Shown: positions 1-9,730 of the stretch, in pieces
Position numbering within the stretch: the first letter of the stretch is position 1
Layout of the letters: every line of letters starts with the position of its first letter
Origin: Mangrovibacter phragmitis
GTDB lineage: Bacteria > Pseudomonadota > Gammaproteobacteria > Enterobacterales > Enterobacteriaceae
DNA length: 64,000 nt
Assembly (NCBI RefSeq): GCF_001655675.1
Contig: NZ_LYRP01000001.1
Span: 1,116,001 to 1,180,000 of the forward strand
Direction: 5' to 3'
Position numbers and translations under genes: made by a program
The notes under the pieces: model-generated
The model's input: the letters and a program-made list of their open reading frames with translations, nothing else
What the model was told of the DNA's origin: nothing
The model's database searches: none

Positions 1-1222
1 CTGACTGCGCGACAATACCCGCACCAGCATAAAGCCTGACTTTATCGTACTGAACCAGCGCAGAGCGAAGTGCCACACAAAACCCAGCGCTTGCCAGGCT
101 GAGATAACCAGCAGACCCGGCATACCAGCCCCGGTTGAAAGGTTCATGTGCATGAATAAAGGCCAGCGCATCTTTGCGTGGCAACCCAGCGACAGCCGCT
201 GTGGGTTGTAGTTGCATCAGGCATGCAGTGTCATCTGCATGGTTGAGGGTGGCAGTGATGGCCCGGTGTAAGTGCTGTACTTTACGCAGGCGGATCACCT
301 GCACAGGCTCCACATCAATCTGCCCGGCTACGGCCTGCAACCGCTGGCAAATATCTTCCACAACCAGCCAGTTTTCATGCTGATTCTTTTTATCTTTCAG
401 CAACCACTGGCTTTGTTGATCTGCCTTACTGTCATCGGCATCACGGCCAACCGTTCCGGCCAGGGCTTCGGTTGATAACTGCCGCCCCGCCCTGTGCCAC
501 AGGCGTTCGGGTGAAGAGCCCAAAAAAGCCTTGTGGGAGTCAAAAGCCATATAAAAGTGATAACAGTGGCTATTATGCTGCCGGCTTGCATGCATTAGCC
601 ACGCGGGAGACATGGGCCGGGAGAGTTGCATATCTGTTGCCCGCGCCAGCACCACTTTGTCGAAGCGTTTTCGGCCAATCGCCTGTGTCGCCTCAGTTAC
701 AAGGCCAGTCCACTGATCTTTTTCAGGCAGATGCACCTGCTCACAGACTCGTGCCGCCAGTGCAGGGATTGCGGTTGCCGGGCATAAACCGGACAACCAC
801 GATTCAGCCTCTTGTGCGGCTTCACGCAGGCTGCTTTCACTGTATAAGTTAAGGATTAACCGGGTCTGTGTGCCCTGACGTTGCCAGGTCAGGCGTGGGA
901 GAAACAACTGCCCTTGTTGCGGGTTAAATGCATTGAGCCCCCACAGGCGTAGTTCCGGGTATTCAGGAAAGCGGGAAAGAAAACTCTGCCCTTCAGCCAG
1001 AGAGGTGAAGGTGCGCAATGCATACAATACGGCGTATTCTTCATGGCCATCACGGTGCTGCCAGTAAAACTGTGGCCAGCAAGTCTGGCTATTCAGCCAG
1101 CATAGCGGGTCCTGGCTATCGGCAAGGCTCAGATGAACCGACAATATTCTTACACCGGGTGTGTCGGGAAGTTCTTCACATAACGCTCGCTGCAACGCCT
1201 TTACCGCCTGTGTCAGTTCCAT
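1..1222 (-). CDS. menF: Isochorismate synthase MenF (3' end cut by window edge)
   Basis: Converts chorismate to isochorismate, the entry step of menaquinone synthesis, in the cytoplasm. The minus-strand frame is open from ATG at 1222 to the window edge, about 407 codons; the E. coli protein is about 431 residues, so only the C-terminal tail is missing. The translation starts MELTQAVKALQRAL. Further on it carries the chorismate-binding enzyme features KVVLARAT, FLGSSPERL and LSTEALAGTVGR, the last holding the conserved Glu and Gly residues of the family. It is the last gene here of a minus-strand run elaA, an unknown ORF, menF. An upstream hairpin and a TATAAT suggest its own promoter. Identity is firm. 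Confidence 0.93.
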   Translation of the reverse strand, partial: MELTQAVKALQRALCEELPDTPGVRILSVHLSLADSQDPLCWLNSQTCWPQFYWQHRDGHEEYAVLYALRTFTSLAEGQSFLSRFPEYPELRLWGLNAFNPQQGQLFLPRLTWQRQGTQTRLILNLYSESSLREAAQEAESWLSGLCPATAIPALAARVCEQVHLPEKDQWTGLVTEATQAIGRKRFDKVVLARATDMQLSRPMSPAWLMHASRQHNSHCYHFYMAFDSHKAFLGSSPERLWHRAGRQLSTEALAGTVGRDADDSKADQQSQWLLKDKKNQHENWLVVEDICQRLQAVAGQIDVEPVQVIRLRKVQHLHRAITATLNHADDTACLMQLQPTAAVAGLPRKDALAFIHAHEPFNRGWYAGSAGYLSLASAGFCVALRSALVQYDKVRLYAGAGIVAQS

Positions 1223-1223
1223 T

Positions 1224-1272
1224 TTCTGTCCCGCCACGTAAAAACCCCAAATTATACGTGGTCGGAACAGAA
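1224..1272 (-). promoter_or_regulatory. Candidate menF promoter and leader hairpin
   Basis: Immediately upstream of the menF ATG an imperfect inverted repeat pairs 1224-1240 with 1255-1272 (one mismatch and one bulge). On the minus strand a perfect TATAAT lies at 1251-1256, mostly in the loop. A -10 there would give a leader of about 20 nt, and the downstream arm covers the menF Shine-Dalgarno region. I see no strong -35 box. The promoter is inference. Confidence 0.4.
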
Positions 1273-1360
1273 AGAGAATGCTGTGAGGCAATTTGGCTAC
1301 CCAAAAAATGCGGTTACAGAAATGGGGTTATCGCTATGTGAGTAAATGCCCTGGCAGGCT

Positions 1361-1594
1361 TTATACATAATGGCTGAATGACAGACTCTGTACATCCGGA
1401 GGAAGGGGAATCGCTTTGCGAATATGCAGTTGCCGTTGCAGGCGGCCAAGCTGAGCATCGGCCCGCACCAGTAGCAAAGCATATCCGGTTTCAGACCAGC
1501 TATCAGGGTAATTCAGCAAAGTCGTAATACACTGGCTCAGGCCTGTAATATTTTGCCGGGCACGGATAACCCGCCGTTGAAGATCGTCGCTCAT
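1361..1594 (-). CDS. Hypothetical 77-residue protein
   Basis: A small ORF between elaA and menF on the same strand, 46 nt after the elaA stop. I do not recognise the product. It is Arg- and Leu-rich with no membrane segment (begins MSDDLQRRVIRARQN, ends SLSFSHYV) and looks helical. It sits where E. coli has elaB but does not resemble ElaB, which ends in a membrane-anchor helix. The Shine-Dalgarno is weak (AGTGAG about 9 nt before ATG). It could be a real small protein of the menF transcript or a chance ORF. Confidence 0.4.
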   Translation of the reverse strand: MSDDLQRRVIRARQNITGLSQCITTLLNYPDSWSETGYALLLVRADAQLGRLQRQLHIRKAIPLPPDVQSLSFSHYV

Positions 1595-1640
1595 ATGGCG
1601 CGCTCACTTTATTTATTTTCCCAGAGTCTGTTTACTATAG

Positions 1641-2111
1641 TTAACCCTGGTCATTTTGTATATTTTTTATCCATACCATACCGCGATGGGGGATATCATC
1701 TTCAAGGTATACATCGGTGATCGGCTCAAAGCCAAATTGCTGGTAAAAATGCTGCAAGTGTGCCTGCGCACTGAGATAAGGGGCAACATCCGGCCAGTGT
1801 TGCTGGCATGAAACCATAACGTGTTCCAAAAGCTGGTTACCCAACTTTTGCCCCCGGCAGGCAGGGTCAACTATCACGCGCCCAATCACCAGCGGGTGAT
1901 GCCTGTCGCTGGTAAGAATTCGGGCGTAAGCCACCAGCTTGCCACCCTGCCAGCCAAGAATATGGCGGTTTTCACCCGATAAATCTTCCCCGTCGACATC
2001 CAGGTACGGGCAGTTTTGCTCGACAACAAATACTGCGCAACGCAGATGAAGCAGTGCATATAACTGCGGTACAGTCAGTTCTGAATGGTGTAAGTCCTGC
2101 CAGGTTAGCAT
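1641..2111 (-). CDS. elaA: GNAT-family N-acetyltransferase ElaA
   Basis: A 156-residue protein of the GCN5-related acetyltransferase superfamily, substrate not known to me. The N-terminus MLTWQDLHHSEL and the core LRCAVFVVEQNCPY, VIGRVIVDPACRGQKLGNQL (acetyl-CoA binding loop) and HFYQQFGF are nearly those of E. coli ElaA. A Met five codons upstream (2126) is in frame, but GGGAG lies about 8 nt before the ATG at 2111 and the homologous protein begins there. It lies directly downstream of nuoN; the rbn and yfbK genes found between them in relatives are absent. Confidence 0.92.
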   Translation of the reverse strand: MLTWQDLHHSELTVPQLYALLHLRCAVFVVEQNCPYLDVDGEDLSGENRHILGWQGGKLVAYARILTSDRHHPLVIGRVIVDPACRGQKLGNQLLEHVMVSCQQHWPDVAPYLSAQAHLQHFYQQFGFEPITDVYLEDDIPHRGMVWIKNIQNDQG

Positions 2112-2136
2112 GCTGTTCTCCCACAATATTTCCGAT

Positions 2137-2166
2137 AAAAAAACCGCCGTTGCCGGCGGTTTAATA
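2137..2166 (-). terminator. Second copy of the nuo terminator, beyond the inserted element
   Basis: On the minus strand a GC hairpin (arms 2144-2148 and 2155-2159) is followed by seven T, a standard intrinsic terminator. The 28 bases 2139-2166 are identical to 2304-2331, on the other side of the 133-bp element. This copy lies 26 nt upstream of the elaA start. Confidence 0.85.
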
Positions 2167-2299
2167 TTGATGAAAAAGAAGGAAAAAGCGTGGTTTTTCC
2201 TTCTTTTTAGTTAGCAGTCGAAAATCAATGAATTGATTTTCCTGGTTTTTTATTGGATGACATCCTCTCGTTCTGTGCGGACATGAGGTTTGTTATCAG
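2167..2299. repeat. 133-bp palindromic intergenic element, copy 1
   Basis: A noncoding element matching 34871-35003 at about 123 of 133 positions with no gaps. It holds two hairpins. The first has perfect 15-bp AT-rich arms (2173-2187 with 2194-2208, 6-nt loop GCGTGG); the second has 9-bp arms (2221-2229 with 2232-2240), followed by CCTGG and a T-run. The ends carry a short inverted repeat, TTGATGA against TTATCAG (TCATCAG in copy 2). It is flanked by direct copies of the nuo terminator. It does not match the ERIC or REP sequences I know. The layout suggests a non-autonomous mobile element, which is inference. Confidence 0.8.
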
Positions 2300-2303
2300 A
2301 CTC

Positions 2304-2331
2304 AAAAACCGCCGTTGCCGGCGGTTTAATA
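2304..2331 (-). terminator. Intrinsic terminator of the nuo operon
   Basis: It lies 26 nt after the nuoN stop. The hairpin CCGCC...GGCGG (2309-2324) is followed by five T on the minus strand. It is identical over 28 nt to 2139-2166 and is probably the original nuo terminator. Confidence 0.88.
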
Positions 2332-2357
2332 CGGGTAGACCTGTTGTAATACAATGA

Positions 2358-3815
2358 TTACATCAAAGGCTGGGCCAGTTGCACAAGACTAATCAGCGGT
2401 TGCGGCCAAATCCCTAACAGCAACACCAGAACAGCAGAGATCAGTACCACAATCCCCCCGGCAGTGAACGCCCAGTTAGATGGGGTATCACGAGCGGGTT
2501 GCTGCGGTTTGGACAAGTAGAGGCTGACAGTAACGCGCAGGTAGTAGTACAGGCCTATCGCACTCCCCACCACTACAGCGCCTGTCAGCCACCACAGGTG
2601 CGCATGCACACCCACAGCAAGGATATAGAACTTACCGATAAAGCCCAGAGTCATTGGGATCCCGGCCAGGGAAAGCATCATGACAGTCATCACTGCTGCC
2701 AGGACAGGACGGTGCCAAAACAGACCACGGTAGGAATACAGGGTATCCGCATCCGGGCCACGGTAAGGGCTGGACATCAGGCTGACAATACCAAACGCGC
2801 CCAGGCTGCTGAACAGGTAACCGGTCAGGTAGACACCTACAGCCTCCATGGAGACCTCGCCACTGTGCAGCGCAATCAATGCCACCAGCAAGTACCCCAG
2901 GTGGGAAATAGATGAATAACCGAGCAGGCGTTTAATATTGGTCTGACTAAGCGCCATCAGGTTACCGAACAGGATAGAGGCAAATGCGATTATCCCCAGA
3001 ACAATACGCACCGCTTCGCTGTTACCCATTGGTGCATACAGGAACAGGCGCATCACCACACCAAAAATGGCAATTTTACTGGCGGTCGCCAGGAAGGTAG
3101 ACACCGGCGCAGGCGCACCCTGATAAACATCAGGCGTCCACAAGTGGAACGGTACCAGCGACAATTTGAAACCTAACCCGACAATCATCAGGCCAAGCCC
3201 GGCCAACAACAGTGGTTCATGAAGCATGCTGTCATTGAGGCTCTTGCCAATACTGACAAAAGACAGGCTGCCAGACTCCGCATACAACAGCGCAATACCA
3301 AACAACAGGAAAGACGATGCCGCAGCAGACATAATGGTGTATTTGATACTGGCTTCAAGTGAGCGTTTTTGCCGGTATGCATAGCCAATCAGGCCAAATA
3401 ATGGCAGAGAAATCAGCTCGATACCGATAAACAGTGAAGCCATATGATTAGCGCAGGACAGTAAAATCCCACCCATCGCGGCAATCAAAACCAGTAAGTA
3501 AAACTCTTCACGGTTATCCGGATAACCCTGCAACCAGGGATAAGCAAAGGTACAAGTCGCCAGACTTGCCGCCAGCACCAGCCCGGTGTAGAGCGCAGCG
3601 TAACCATCGACACGCAACAGTGGCGTGATATCCATCGCGCCGACCTGGGTAGAAAACCACAATGAGACCAGTGCGGCATTCAGCCCGATTACAGATAACG
3701 TGGCATTAAGAAAGTGGTCGCGTCGCCACGCAATGGAGAGCATCACAACCACCACTGTCAATCCGACGATCAACAGCGGCAGCAGCGCGATCAGTTGTTG
3801 AGCAGTTATTGTCAT
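2358..3815 (-). CDS. nuoN: NADH-quinone oxidoreductase subunit N
   Basis: Antiporter-like, proton-pumping subunit in the membrane arm of complex I. At 485 residues it has the E. coli length and is hydrophobic throughout. Family signatures visible are [16 protein letters not shown], the amphipathic stretch [19 protein letters not shown] with the functional Lys and Pro residues, and [20 protein letters not shown]. It is last in the nuo operon, 6 nt after nuoM, and is followed by a terminator. Nothing unusual in the protein. Confidence 0.97.
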   Translation of the reverse strand: MTITAQQLIALLPLLIVGLTVVVVMLSIAWRRDHFLNATLSVIGLNAALVSLWFSTQVGAMDITPLLRVDGYAALYTGLVLAASLATCTFAYPWLQGYPDNREEFYLLVLIAAMGGILLSCANHMASLFIGIELISLPLFGLIGYAYRQKRSLEASIKYTIMSAAASSFLLFGIALLYAESGSLSFVSIGKSLNDSMLHEPLLLAGLGLMIVGLGFKLSLVPFHLWTPDVYQGAPAPVSTFLATASKIAIFGVVMRLFLYAPMGNSEAVRIVLGIIAFASILFGNLMALSQTNIKRLLGYSSISHLGYLLVALIALHSGEVSMEAVGVYLTGYLFSSLGAFGIVSLMSSPYRGPDADTLYSYRGLFWHRPVLAAVMTVMMLSLAGIPMTLGFIGKFYILAVGVHAHLWWLTGAVVVGSAIGLYYYLRVTVSLYLSKPQQPARDTPSNWAFTAGGIVVLISAVLVLLLGIWPQPLISLVQLAQPLM

Positions 3816-3821
3816 GGCGAA

Positions 3822-5351
3822 TTACGGCCTTGTAGTTGAAATAGAACTGGTAAACCACTGCTGGATATTACTCACAGCAGCGTGTGAGGTATCCAGAACC
3901 GGTTGCGGGAAGAACCCAAGCAGCAGCAGGAGCGCGACCAGCAACAAAATAATAAATAATTCCCGCATCGACAGGCCAGGCATCGGCTTACGTGCCGCTT
4001 CACTTTTCGCCTGCCCAAAATAGGCACGGTGCAGCATCGCCAGCGAGTAAACTGATGCGAACACCAGGCCAAAGGTGGAGATAACCGTAATAACCGGCAC
4101 CACATGGTAGCTACCGAACAGGATCATAAATTCGCCAACGAAGTTACCCGTTCCCGGTAATCCCAGAGTGGCGACAGCAAAGAACATAGACAACGCCGGC
4201 AACCAGCGAATGTTACTCCACAGCCCGCCCATCAAACGCATATCACGAGTGTGCATTCTCTCGTAAATCTGACCACACAGGATGAACAACCCGGCAGCAG
4301 ACAAACCATGGGCAATCATCTGCACCACAGCGCCCTGATAAGCCAACTGACTGCCGGAATAGATAGCAATCATCACGAAGCCCATATGGGACACCGAGGT
4401 GTAAGCGATAAGGCGTTTGATATCTGTCTGGGTGAATGCCATCCACGCACCGTAGAAAATACCAATCACCCCAAGCCACATGGCGACAGGCGCAAACTCA
4501 GCTGATGCGTTAGGGAACAATGGCAGAGAGAAACGCAATAAACCGTAAGCTGCGGTTTTCAGCAGGATCCCCGCGAGGTCAACAGAACCCGCAGTAGGTG
4601 CCTGAGAGTGGGCATCCGGTAGCCAGCCATGCAGTGGAACCACTGGCATTTTAACCGCAAAGGCAATGAAGAAGCCGAGCATCAACAGCCATTCCACGGT
4701 GTGCGACATCGGCGTGTGCAACAGTTCGGTGTAGTTGAACGTCCAGACACCGGTCGCATTGTAGTGCACCAGCACCAACGCCAGAATAGCTATCAGCATC
4801 ACCAGGCCGCTTGCCTGGGTATAGATGAAGAATTTGGTGGCTGCGCTGATACGTGTCTTCCCGTCGGAGGCTTTATGGCCCCACAGAGCTATCAGGAAGT
4901 ACATGGGAACCAGCATCATTTCCCAGAAGAAGAAGAACAGGAACATATCAATCGCCAGGAAGACGCCGATCACGCCGCCCAGTATCCACATCAGGTTGAG
5001 GTGGAAGAAGCCCTGATATTTTTCAATTTCATTCCAGGAACACAGTACCGCCAAAACACCCAGCAGCGAGGTCAGCACCACCATCAGCAATGACAGCCCA
5101 TCCAGCGCAAGGTGAATGGAAATGCCAAAGCGTGGGATCCACGGCATGGAAAATTCAGATTGCCACTGTGGCAACCCTGTTGCCTGAGTGAGTGAATAAC
5201 CGCCTTGCAGCCAGAGTTGCAACGACAGCGCGAGTGTCAGCCCCATGGTAATCAACGCTATCCAGCGCGGTGTACGAACGCCAAAACGCTCGGTCTGCCA
5301 GCACAGGAAGCCGCCGATAAAGGGAATGAGTATTAGCCAGGGTAATAACAT
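3822..5351 (-). CDS. nuoM: NADH-quinone oxidoreductase subunit M
   Basis: Second of the three antiporter-like membrane subunits of complex I; 509 residues, the normal length. Conserved features are the pump Glu in FFFFWEMMLVPMYFLI, the proton-channel segment FAVKMPVVPLHGWLPDAHSQAP and FTQTDIKRLIAYTSVSHMGF. It is separated from nuoL by a 145-nt noncoding gap, the longest inside this operon, while nuoN follows after 6 nt. Confidence 0.97.
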   Translation of the reverse strand: MLLPWLILIPFIGGFLCWQTERFGVRTPRWIALITMGLTLALSLQLWLQGGYSLTQATGLPQWQSEFSMPWIPRFGISIHLALDGLSLLMVVLTSLLGVLAVLCSWNEIEKYQGFFHLNLMWILGGVIGVFLAIDMFLFFFFWEMMLVPMYFLIALWGHKASDGKTRISAATKFFIYTQASGLVMLIAILALVLVHYNATGVWTFNYTELLHTPMSHTVEWLLMLGFFIAFAVKMPVVPLHGWLPDAHSQAPTAGSVDLAGILLKTAAYGLLRFSLPLFPNASAEFAPVAMWLGVIGIFYGAWMAFTQTDIKRLIAYTSVSHMGFVMIAIYSGSQLAYQGAVVQMIAHGLSAAGLFILCGQIYERMHTRDMRLMGGLWSNIRWLPALSMFFAVATLGLPGTGNFVGEFMILFGSYHVVPVITVISTFGLVFASVYSLAMLHRAYFGQAKSEAARKPMPGLSMRELFIILLLVALLLLLGFFPQPVLDTSHAAVSNIQQWFTSSISTTRP

Positions 5352-5496
5352 GGCAATTTATTTCCTTATTGATCTATCTGATGGTGAGACTGTGTTGCCA
5401 CACACCATGCATTGCACGCAGTCACGCCATAAGAACAGGAAAAACAGCACAACATAATTTTCAGGGAAACAGGTTTCTCCGCTCCCCTGATATCCA

Positions 5497-7335
5497 TTAA
5501 TGCAACACCATCAGCAGTGCCAGTACCACAACAGCACCGATGCTCATCGATGCAACATACCAACGTAAATGACCGCTTTCGCTTAACAGCAAACCTCTGC
5601 CTGCAAAACGCGACAATATTGCCGGGATGTTCATCAATGCGTTCAGTGGGTCTCGTTGCAGCAACCAGCCAATTGCTTTAAATGGCTTGACGAAAATGGC
5701 GTCATATAACCAGTCGAAGCCCCACGCATGGAACCACCATGTGCTGAAGAGACGCCCCGGTGCGCTTTTGGCAATCGCACTGACCAGCGTACGTTTACCC
5801 AACCACAGCCAGGCAGCAATCAGGATGCCGATAATCGCAACGGCCCCGGAGGCCATTTCCAGTGTTGTTTTTCCTGCATGCCCCAAATCGCTTTCCGGCA
5901 ACACGCCAGCCAGCGGTGGCGTAATTAATGCTCCCACGAAAGTAGACAGCACCAGCAACACCAGCAACGGCAAGTGGTGGGTGATGCCTTTCCCGGCATG
6001 AGCATGAATTTTTTCTTCGCCATGGAACACGATGAAGATCATACGGAAGGTATAAATTGAGGTGAGGAATGCCCCAACCAGCCCGGCCAGCATCAGGTTC
6101 TGGTGACCACTGGCAAGAGCGCCCCACAGAATCTCATCTTTACTGTAGAAACCTGCGGTAATCACAGGCAACGCAGACAACGCCGCGCCACCAACCAGGA
6201 AGCAGACATAAACCAGTGGAATCGACTTACGTAAGCCGCCCATTTTGAAGATGTTCTGTTCGTGGTGACATGCCAGGATAACAGAGCCTGAAGACAGGAA
6301 CAGTAACGCTTTAAAGAACGCGTGGGTCATCAGGTGGAAAATCGCCGCATCCCATGCCTGTACCCCAAGAGCCAGGAACATATAACCAATCTGACTCATG
6401 GTTGAATAAGCCAGCACACGTTTGATATCCGTCTGCACCAGGGCAGCAAACCCCGCCAGTACCAGAGTCACTGCACCAACGATACCCACCAGGTGAAGTA
6501 CTTCTGGCGTCATCAGGAACAGCCCATGGGTACGGGCAATCAAATAAACCCCGGCGGTTACCATGGTTGCTGCGTGGATCAGCGCGGAAACTGGGGTTGG
6601 GCCCGCCATGGCATCAGCCAGCCATGTCTGCAACGGCAACTGTGCTGATTTACCCACAGCACCACCCAGCAGCATCAACGTTGCCCACTGCAACATCGTG
6701 TTGCCCGCGGCAAAGTGTTGCGGTGCCAGTTCCACCATTTCGCGGAAATTCAGCGTACCGAGTTCGTTATAGAGAATGAACAGCGCGAAAGCCAGGAACA
6801 CGTCGCCCACGCGGGTAACGATAAAGGCTTTCATGGCTGCCGCTCCATTTTTCGGGTCGGTATAGTAGAAGCCAATCAGCAGGTAAGAGCACAGCCCCAC
6901 CCCTTCCCAACCCAAATACATCAGCATCAGGTTATCGGCCAGAACCAGAATCACCATGCTGGCAATAAACAGGTTGGTATAGGCAAAAAAGCGTGAATAG
7001 CCTTCTTCACCACGCATATACCAGGAAGCGAACATATGGATAAGGAAGCCAACCCCGGTTACGACAGACAGCATCGTCAGTGACAGGCCATCCAGCACCA
7101 GGTTGAAAGCGACAGTAAAATTACCGACCGACATCCAGGTCCACAAAGGTAAAGTAAATGCCTGTTTACCGTGGTTGAAGAAATCCATCCCCACCCAGGC
7201 GGTCACTAAAGCGGCAAGACCAACAGAGCCAACCCCTACCGTCGCCGACAGGTTTTCTGACCAGCGCCCACGAGAAAAGGCCAGTAATACATAGCCAAGC
7301 AGTGGCAGGAAAAAAGTTAACCAAAGCAGATTCAT
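5497..7335 (-). CDS. nuoL: NADH-quinone oxidoreductase subunit L
   Basis: Largest antiporter-like subunit of complex I (612 residues), with the long C-terminal lateral helix of the family. Visible signatures are [52 protein letters not shown] (in part) and [20 protein letters not shown]. Its ATG overlaps the nuoK stop by 4 nt, so translation is probably coupled. Confidence 0.97.
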   Translation of the reverse strand: MNLLWLTFFLPLLGYVLLAFSRGRWSENLSATVGVGSVGLAALVTAWVGMDFFNHGKQAFTLPLWTWMSVGNFTVAFNLVLDGLSLTMLSVVTGVGFLIHMFASWYMRGEEGYSRFFAYTNLFIASMVILVLADNLMLMYLGWEGVGLCSYLLIGFYYTDPKNGAAAMKAFIVTRVGDVFLAFALFILYNELGTLNFREMVELAPQHFAAGNTMLQWATLMLLGGAVGKSAQLPLQTWLADAMAGPTPVSALIHAATMVTAGVYLIARTHGLFLMTPEVLHLVGIVGAVTLVLAGFAALVQTDIKRVLAYSTMSQIGYMFLALGVQAWDAAIFHLMTHAFFKALLFLSSGSVILACHHEQNIFKMGGLRKSIPLVYVCFLVGGAALSALPVITAGFYSKDEILWGALASGHQNLMLAGLVGAFLTSIYTFRMIFIVFHGEEKIHAHAGKGITHHLPLLVLLVLSTFVGALITPPLAGVLPESDLGHAGKTTLEMASGAVAIIGILIAAWLWLGKRTLVSAIAKSAPGRLFSTWWFHAWGFDWLYDAIFVKPFKAIGWLLQRDPLNALMNIPAILSRFAGRGLLLSESGHLRWYVASMSIGAVVVLALLMVLH

Positions 7336-7634
7336 CCGCGCATCTCACTTACTGAATCGATATTCAGATTCTGGCGACGACGATGGAGCTGCAACAGCAG
7401 CGCCAGACCGATACTGGCTTCCGCCGCAGCAAGGGTAATTGCCAGGATGTACATGACCTGCCCTTCCGGCTGCCCCCAATAACTGCCTGCCACGACAAAT
7501 GCCAGGGCGGCAGCGTTGATCATTACTTCAAGACTAATCAGCATGAACAGCAGGTTACGACGAATCATCAACCCGGTCAGGCCAAGGACAAAGAGAATGG
7601 CCGCGAGAATGAGCCCATGTTGTAGCGGTATCAT
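7332..7634 (-). CDS. nuoK: NADH-quinone oxidoreductase subunit K
   Basis: Small membrane subunit of complex I (100 residues, three helices). It carries the conserved acidic residues of the proton path in [13 protein letters not shown]-like sequence (here [18 protein letters not shown]) and [18 protein letters not shown]. It overlaps both nuoJ (start) and nuoL (end) by 4 nt. Confidence 0.96.
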   Translation of the reverse strand: MIPLQHGLILAAILFVLGLTGLMIRRNLLFMLISLEVMINAAALAFVVAGSYWGQPEGQVMYILAITLAAAEASIGLALLLQLHRRRQNLNIDSVSEMRG

Positions 7635-8185
7635 GCGCGTTCCTCCGATTTTCTTGTTGCCATGTCACCAGAGCGGTTACTGAGTACTTCGCCCTGACGC
7701 TCTTCCCGGCCAATATGGAAGGCAACAACCAGTCCGGCCAGCAGCAACATGGATGCCAACTCAACAGCCAGAACGTATGGGCCAAATAAAGCAATGCCGA
7801 CCTGTTTGGCGTTAATAGCCACGCCATTAATGCCTTGATCATTCAGGCCTGTAATGCCTTTTATGATGACAAACAACAGCACCGCGCTCAGAATGCCCGG
7901 GCCAATCCACAATTGAGGTTTGAGCCAGGCGCGTTCTTGTTCCACAACCGAGTTGCCGAGATTAAGCATCATCACCACGAATACGAACAACACCATAATG
8001 GCGCCCGCGTAAACGATGATTTCCAGTGCACCGGCAAAATAAGCGCCCATGGAGAAAAACACACCGGCAATAGATAACAACGACACAATCAGATACAACA
8101 ATGCGTGCACCGGATTGGTATGCGTGATCACCCTCAGGGTGGTCAGGATGGCCACAAGGGCACAAACATAAAATGAAAATTCCAT
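7631..8185 (-). CDS. nuoJ: NADH-quinone oxidoreductase subunit J
   Basis: Membrane subunit of complex I, 184 residues, five predicted helices including [20 protein letters not shown]. The frame is open to 8266, but the family start [14 protein letters not shown] is the ATG at 8185. AAGGAG lies 7 nt before it, and the upstream extension would run into nuoI. It lies between nuoI (10-nt gap) and nuoK (4-nt overlap). Confidence 0.96.
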   Translation of the reverse strand: MEFSFYVCALVAILTTLRVITHTNPVHALLYLIVSLLSIAGVFFSMGAYFAGALEIIVYAGAIMVLFVFVVMMLNLGNSVVEQERAWLKPQLWIGPGILSAVLLFVIIKGITGLNDQGINGVAINAKQVGIALFGPYVLAVELASMLLLAGLVVAFHIGREERQGEVLSNRSGDMATRKSEERA

Positions 8186-8195
8186 TCCCGACTCC

Positions 8196-8738
8196 TTAAG
8201 GTAACAGGCTCTTGACGTCGATAGGTTTGGCTTCGTTTTCCGCCTGGCCTTTATCTTTTCCGTCAATTGCCATACCGGCCATACGATAGAAGTTATATTC
8301 CGGATATTTACCCGGCCCGGAAATCAACAAATCTTCTTTTTCGTACACCAGGTCCTGACGCTTGAATTCACCCAGCTCAAAATCCGGCGTCAACTGAATC
8401 GCGGTTGTAGGACAGGCCTCTTCACACAGGCCGCAAAAGATGCAGCGTGAAAAGTTGATACGGAAAAATTCCGGATACCAGCGACCATCTTTCATCTCTG
8501 CTTTTTGCAGGGAGATACAACCTACCGGGCAGGCTACCGCACATAAGTTACAGGCAACGCACCGCTCTTCACCATCCGGGTCACGGGTAAGCACAATGCG
8601 CCCACGGTAACGGGGTGGCAGATAAACCGGCTCTTCTGGATACATCCGGGTTTCACGCTTAGCAAAAGCATGCATCCCTATCATCCAGATACTGCGCAGT
8701 TGGGTGCCGAAACCAACCACTAATTCTTTCAATGTCAT
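8196..8738 (-). CDS. nuoI: NADH-quinone oxidoreductase subunit I (ferredoxin-like)
   Basis: Peripheral-arm subunit carrying the two 4Fe-4S clusters N6a and N6b of complex I. The cluster ligands are plain: Cys60, 63, 66, 70 ([12 protein letters not shown]) and Cys99, 102, 105, 109 ([12 protein letters not shown]). At 180 residues it has the normal length. It lies 14 nt after nuoH. Confidence 0.97.
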   Translation of the reverse strand: MTLKELVVGFGTQLRSIWMIGMHAFAKRETRMYPEEPVYLPPRYRGRIVLTRDPDGEERCVACNLCAVACPVGCISLQKAEMKDGRWYPEFFRINFSRCIFCGLCEEACPTTAIQLTPDFELGEFKRQDLVYEKEDLLISGPGKYPEYNFYRMAGMAIDGKDKGQAENEAKPIDVKSLLP

Positions 8739-8752
8739 GGTTTTTTCACCCC

Positions 8753-9730
8753 TTAAGATGCCTGCCAGAGAATAACCGCAGCGGTTACCAACAAGTTAAT
8801 CAAAGTCAGTGGCAGACACACTTTCCAGCCAAAGGCCATCACCTGGTCATAACGTGGACGCGGCAGTGCGGCACGAATCAGAATAAACATCATCATGAAG
8901 AACGCGGTTTTCAGTGCGAACCAGATGAATGGCGGTAACCAGGGACCATTCCAGCCGCCAAAGAACAGAGTGACAATCAACGCTGAGACCGTCACGATGC
9001 CGATGTATTCCCCCACAAAGAACAAACCGAATTTCATCCCGGAATATTCAATATGGTAACCATCTGCCAGTTCCTGTTCAGCTTCCGGTTGGTCAAACGG
9101 GTGACGGTGACACACCGCCACCCCCGCAATCGCAAAGGTGATAAAGCCGAAGAACTGCGGCACGATGTTCCACAAATGCGCCTGGCTGTTCACAATGTCG
9201 GTCATATTGAATGACCCCGCCTGTGCAACCACACCCATCAGGGACAAACCGAGAAACACTTCATAACTCAGCGTTTGTGCAGAAGCACGCATTGCGCCCA
9301 GCAGCGAGTATTTGTTGTTGCTGGACCAACCGGCAAATAACACAGCGTAAACCGCAAGCCCGGCCATCATCAGGAAAAACAGAATCCCGATATTGAGATC
9401 AGCCACCACCCATGTGGGGCTGACCGGCACAATCGCGAACGCCAGTAACAATGACGTGAACGCAATAATCGGTGCCAGAGTAAAAATAACCCTGTCGGAG
9501 AAGCGCGGGATCCAGTCCTCTTTAAAGAACATTTTGATCATATCGGCCGCTAACTGCAGCGACCCGCCCCACCCCACGCGGTTTGGCCCGTAACGATTCT
9601 GGAACAGGCCAAGCAAACGGCGTTCACCAAAACTCATGAAGGCACCGCACACCACTACAACCAAAATAATAACCACCGCTTTCAGCACACTGAAAATGAC
9701 GGAGAGAACTTCAGGTGTCAGCCAGCTCAT
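8753..9730 (-). CDS. nuoH: NADH-quinone oxidoreductase subunit H
   Basis: Membrane subunit forming the quinone-site junction of complex I; 325 residues. The quinone-facing loop [17 protein letters not shown] and the signature [16 protein letters not shown] are present. The start overlaps the nuoG stop by 4 nt. Confidence 0.97.
   Translation of the reverse strand: MSWLTPEVLSVIFSVLKAVVIILVVVVCGAFMSFGERRLLGLFQNRYGPNRVGWGGSLQLAADMIKMFFKEDWIPRFSDRVIFTLAPIIAFTSLLLAFAIVPVSPTWVVADLNIGILFFLMMAGLAVYAVLFAGWSSNNKYSLLGAMRASAQTLSYEVFLGLSLMGVVAQAGSFNMTDIVNSQAHLWNIVPQFFGFITFAIAGVAVCHRHPFDQPEAEQELADGYHIEYSGMKFGLFFVGEYIGIVTVSALIVTLFFGGWNGPWLPPFIWFALKTAFFMMMFILIRAALPRPRYDQVMAFGWKVCLPLTLINLLVTAAVILWQAS

Noticed and set aside
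2167-2299. ERIC, REP or a CRISPR fragment
   Set aside because: Length is close to ERIC (about 127 bp), but neither the ERIC core nor the REP palindrome is present, and there is no repeat-spacer structure.
4629-5093. 154-codon plus-strand ORF
   Set aside because: Antisense to nuoM, full of His and Gln runs produced by the complement of membrane-protein codons.
5352-5496. Missing gene in the nuoL-nuoM gap
   Set aside because: E. coli has a gap of similar length here; no ORF or RNA gene is visible in the 145 nt.
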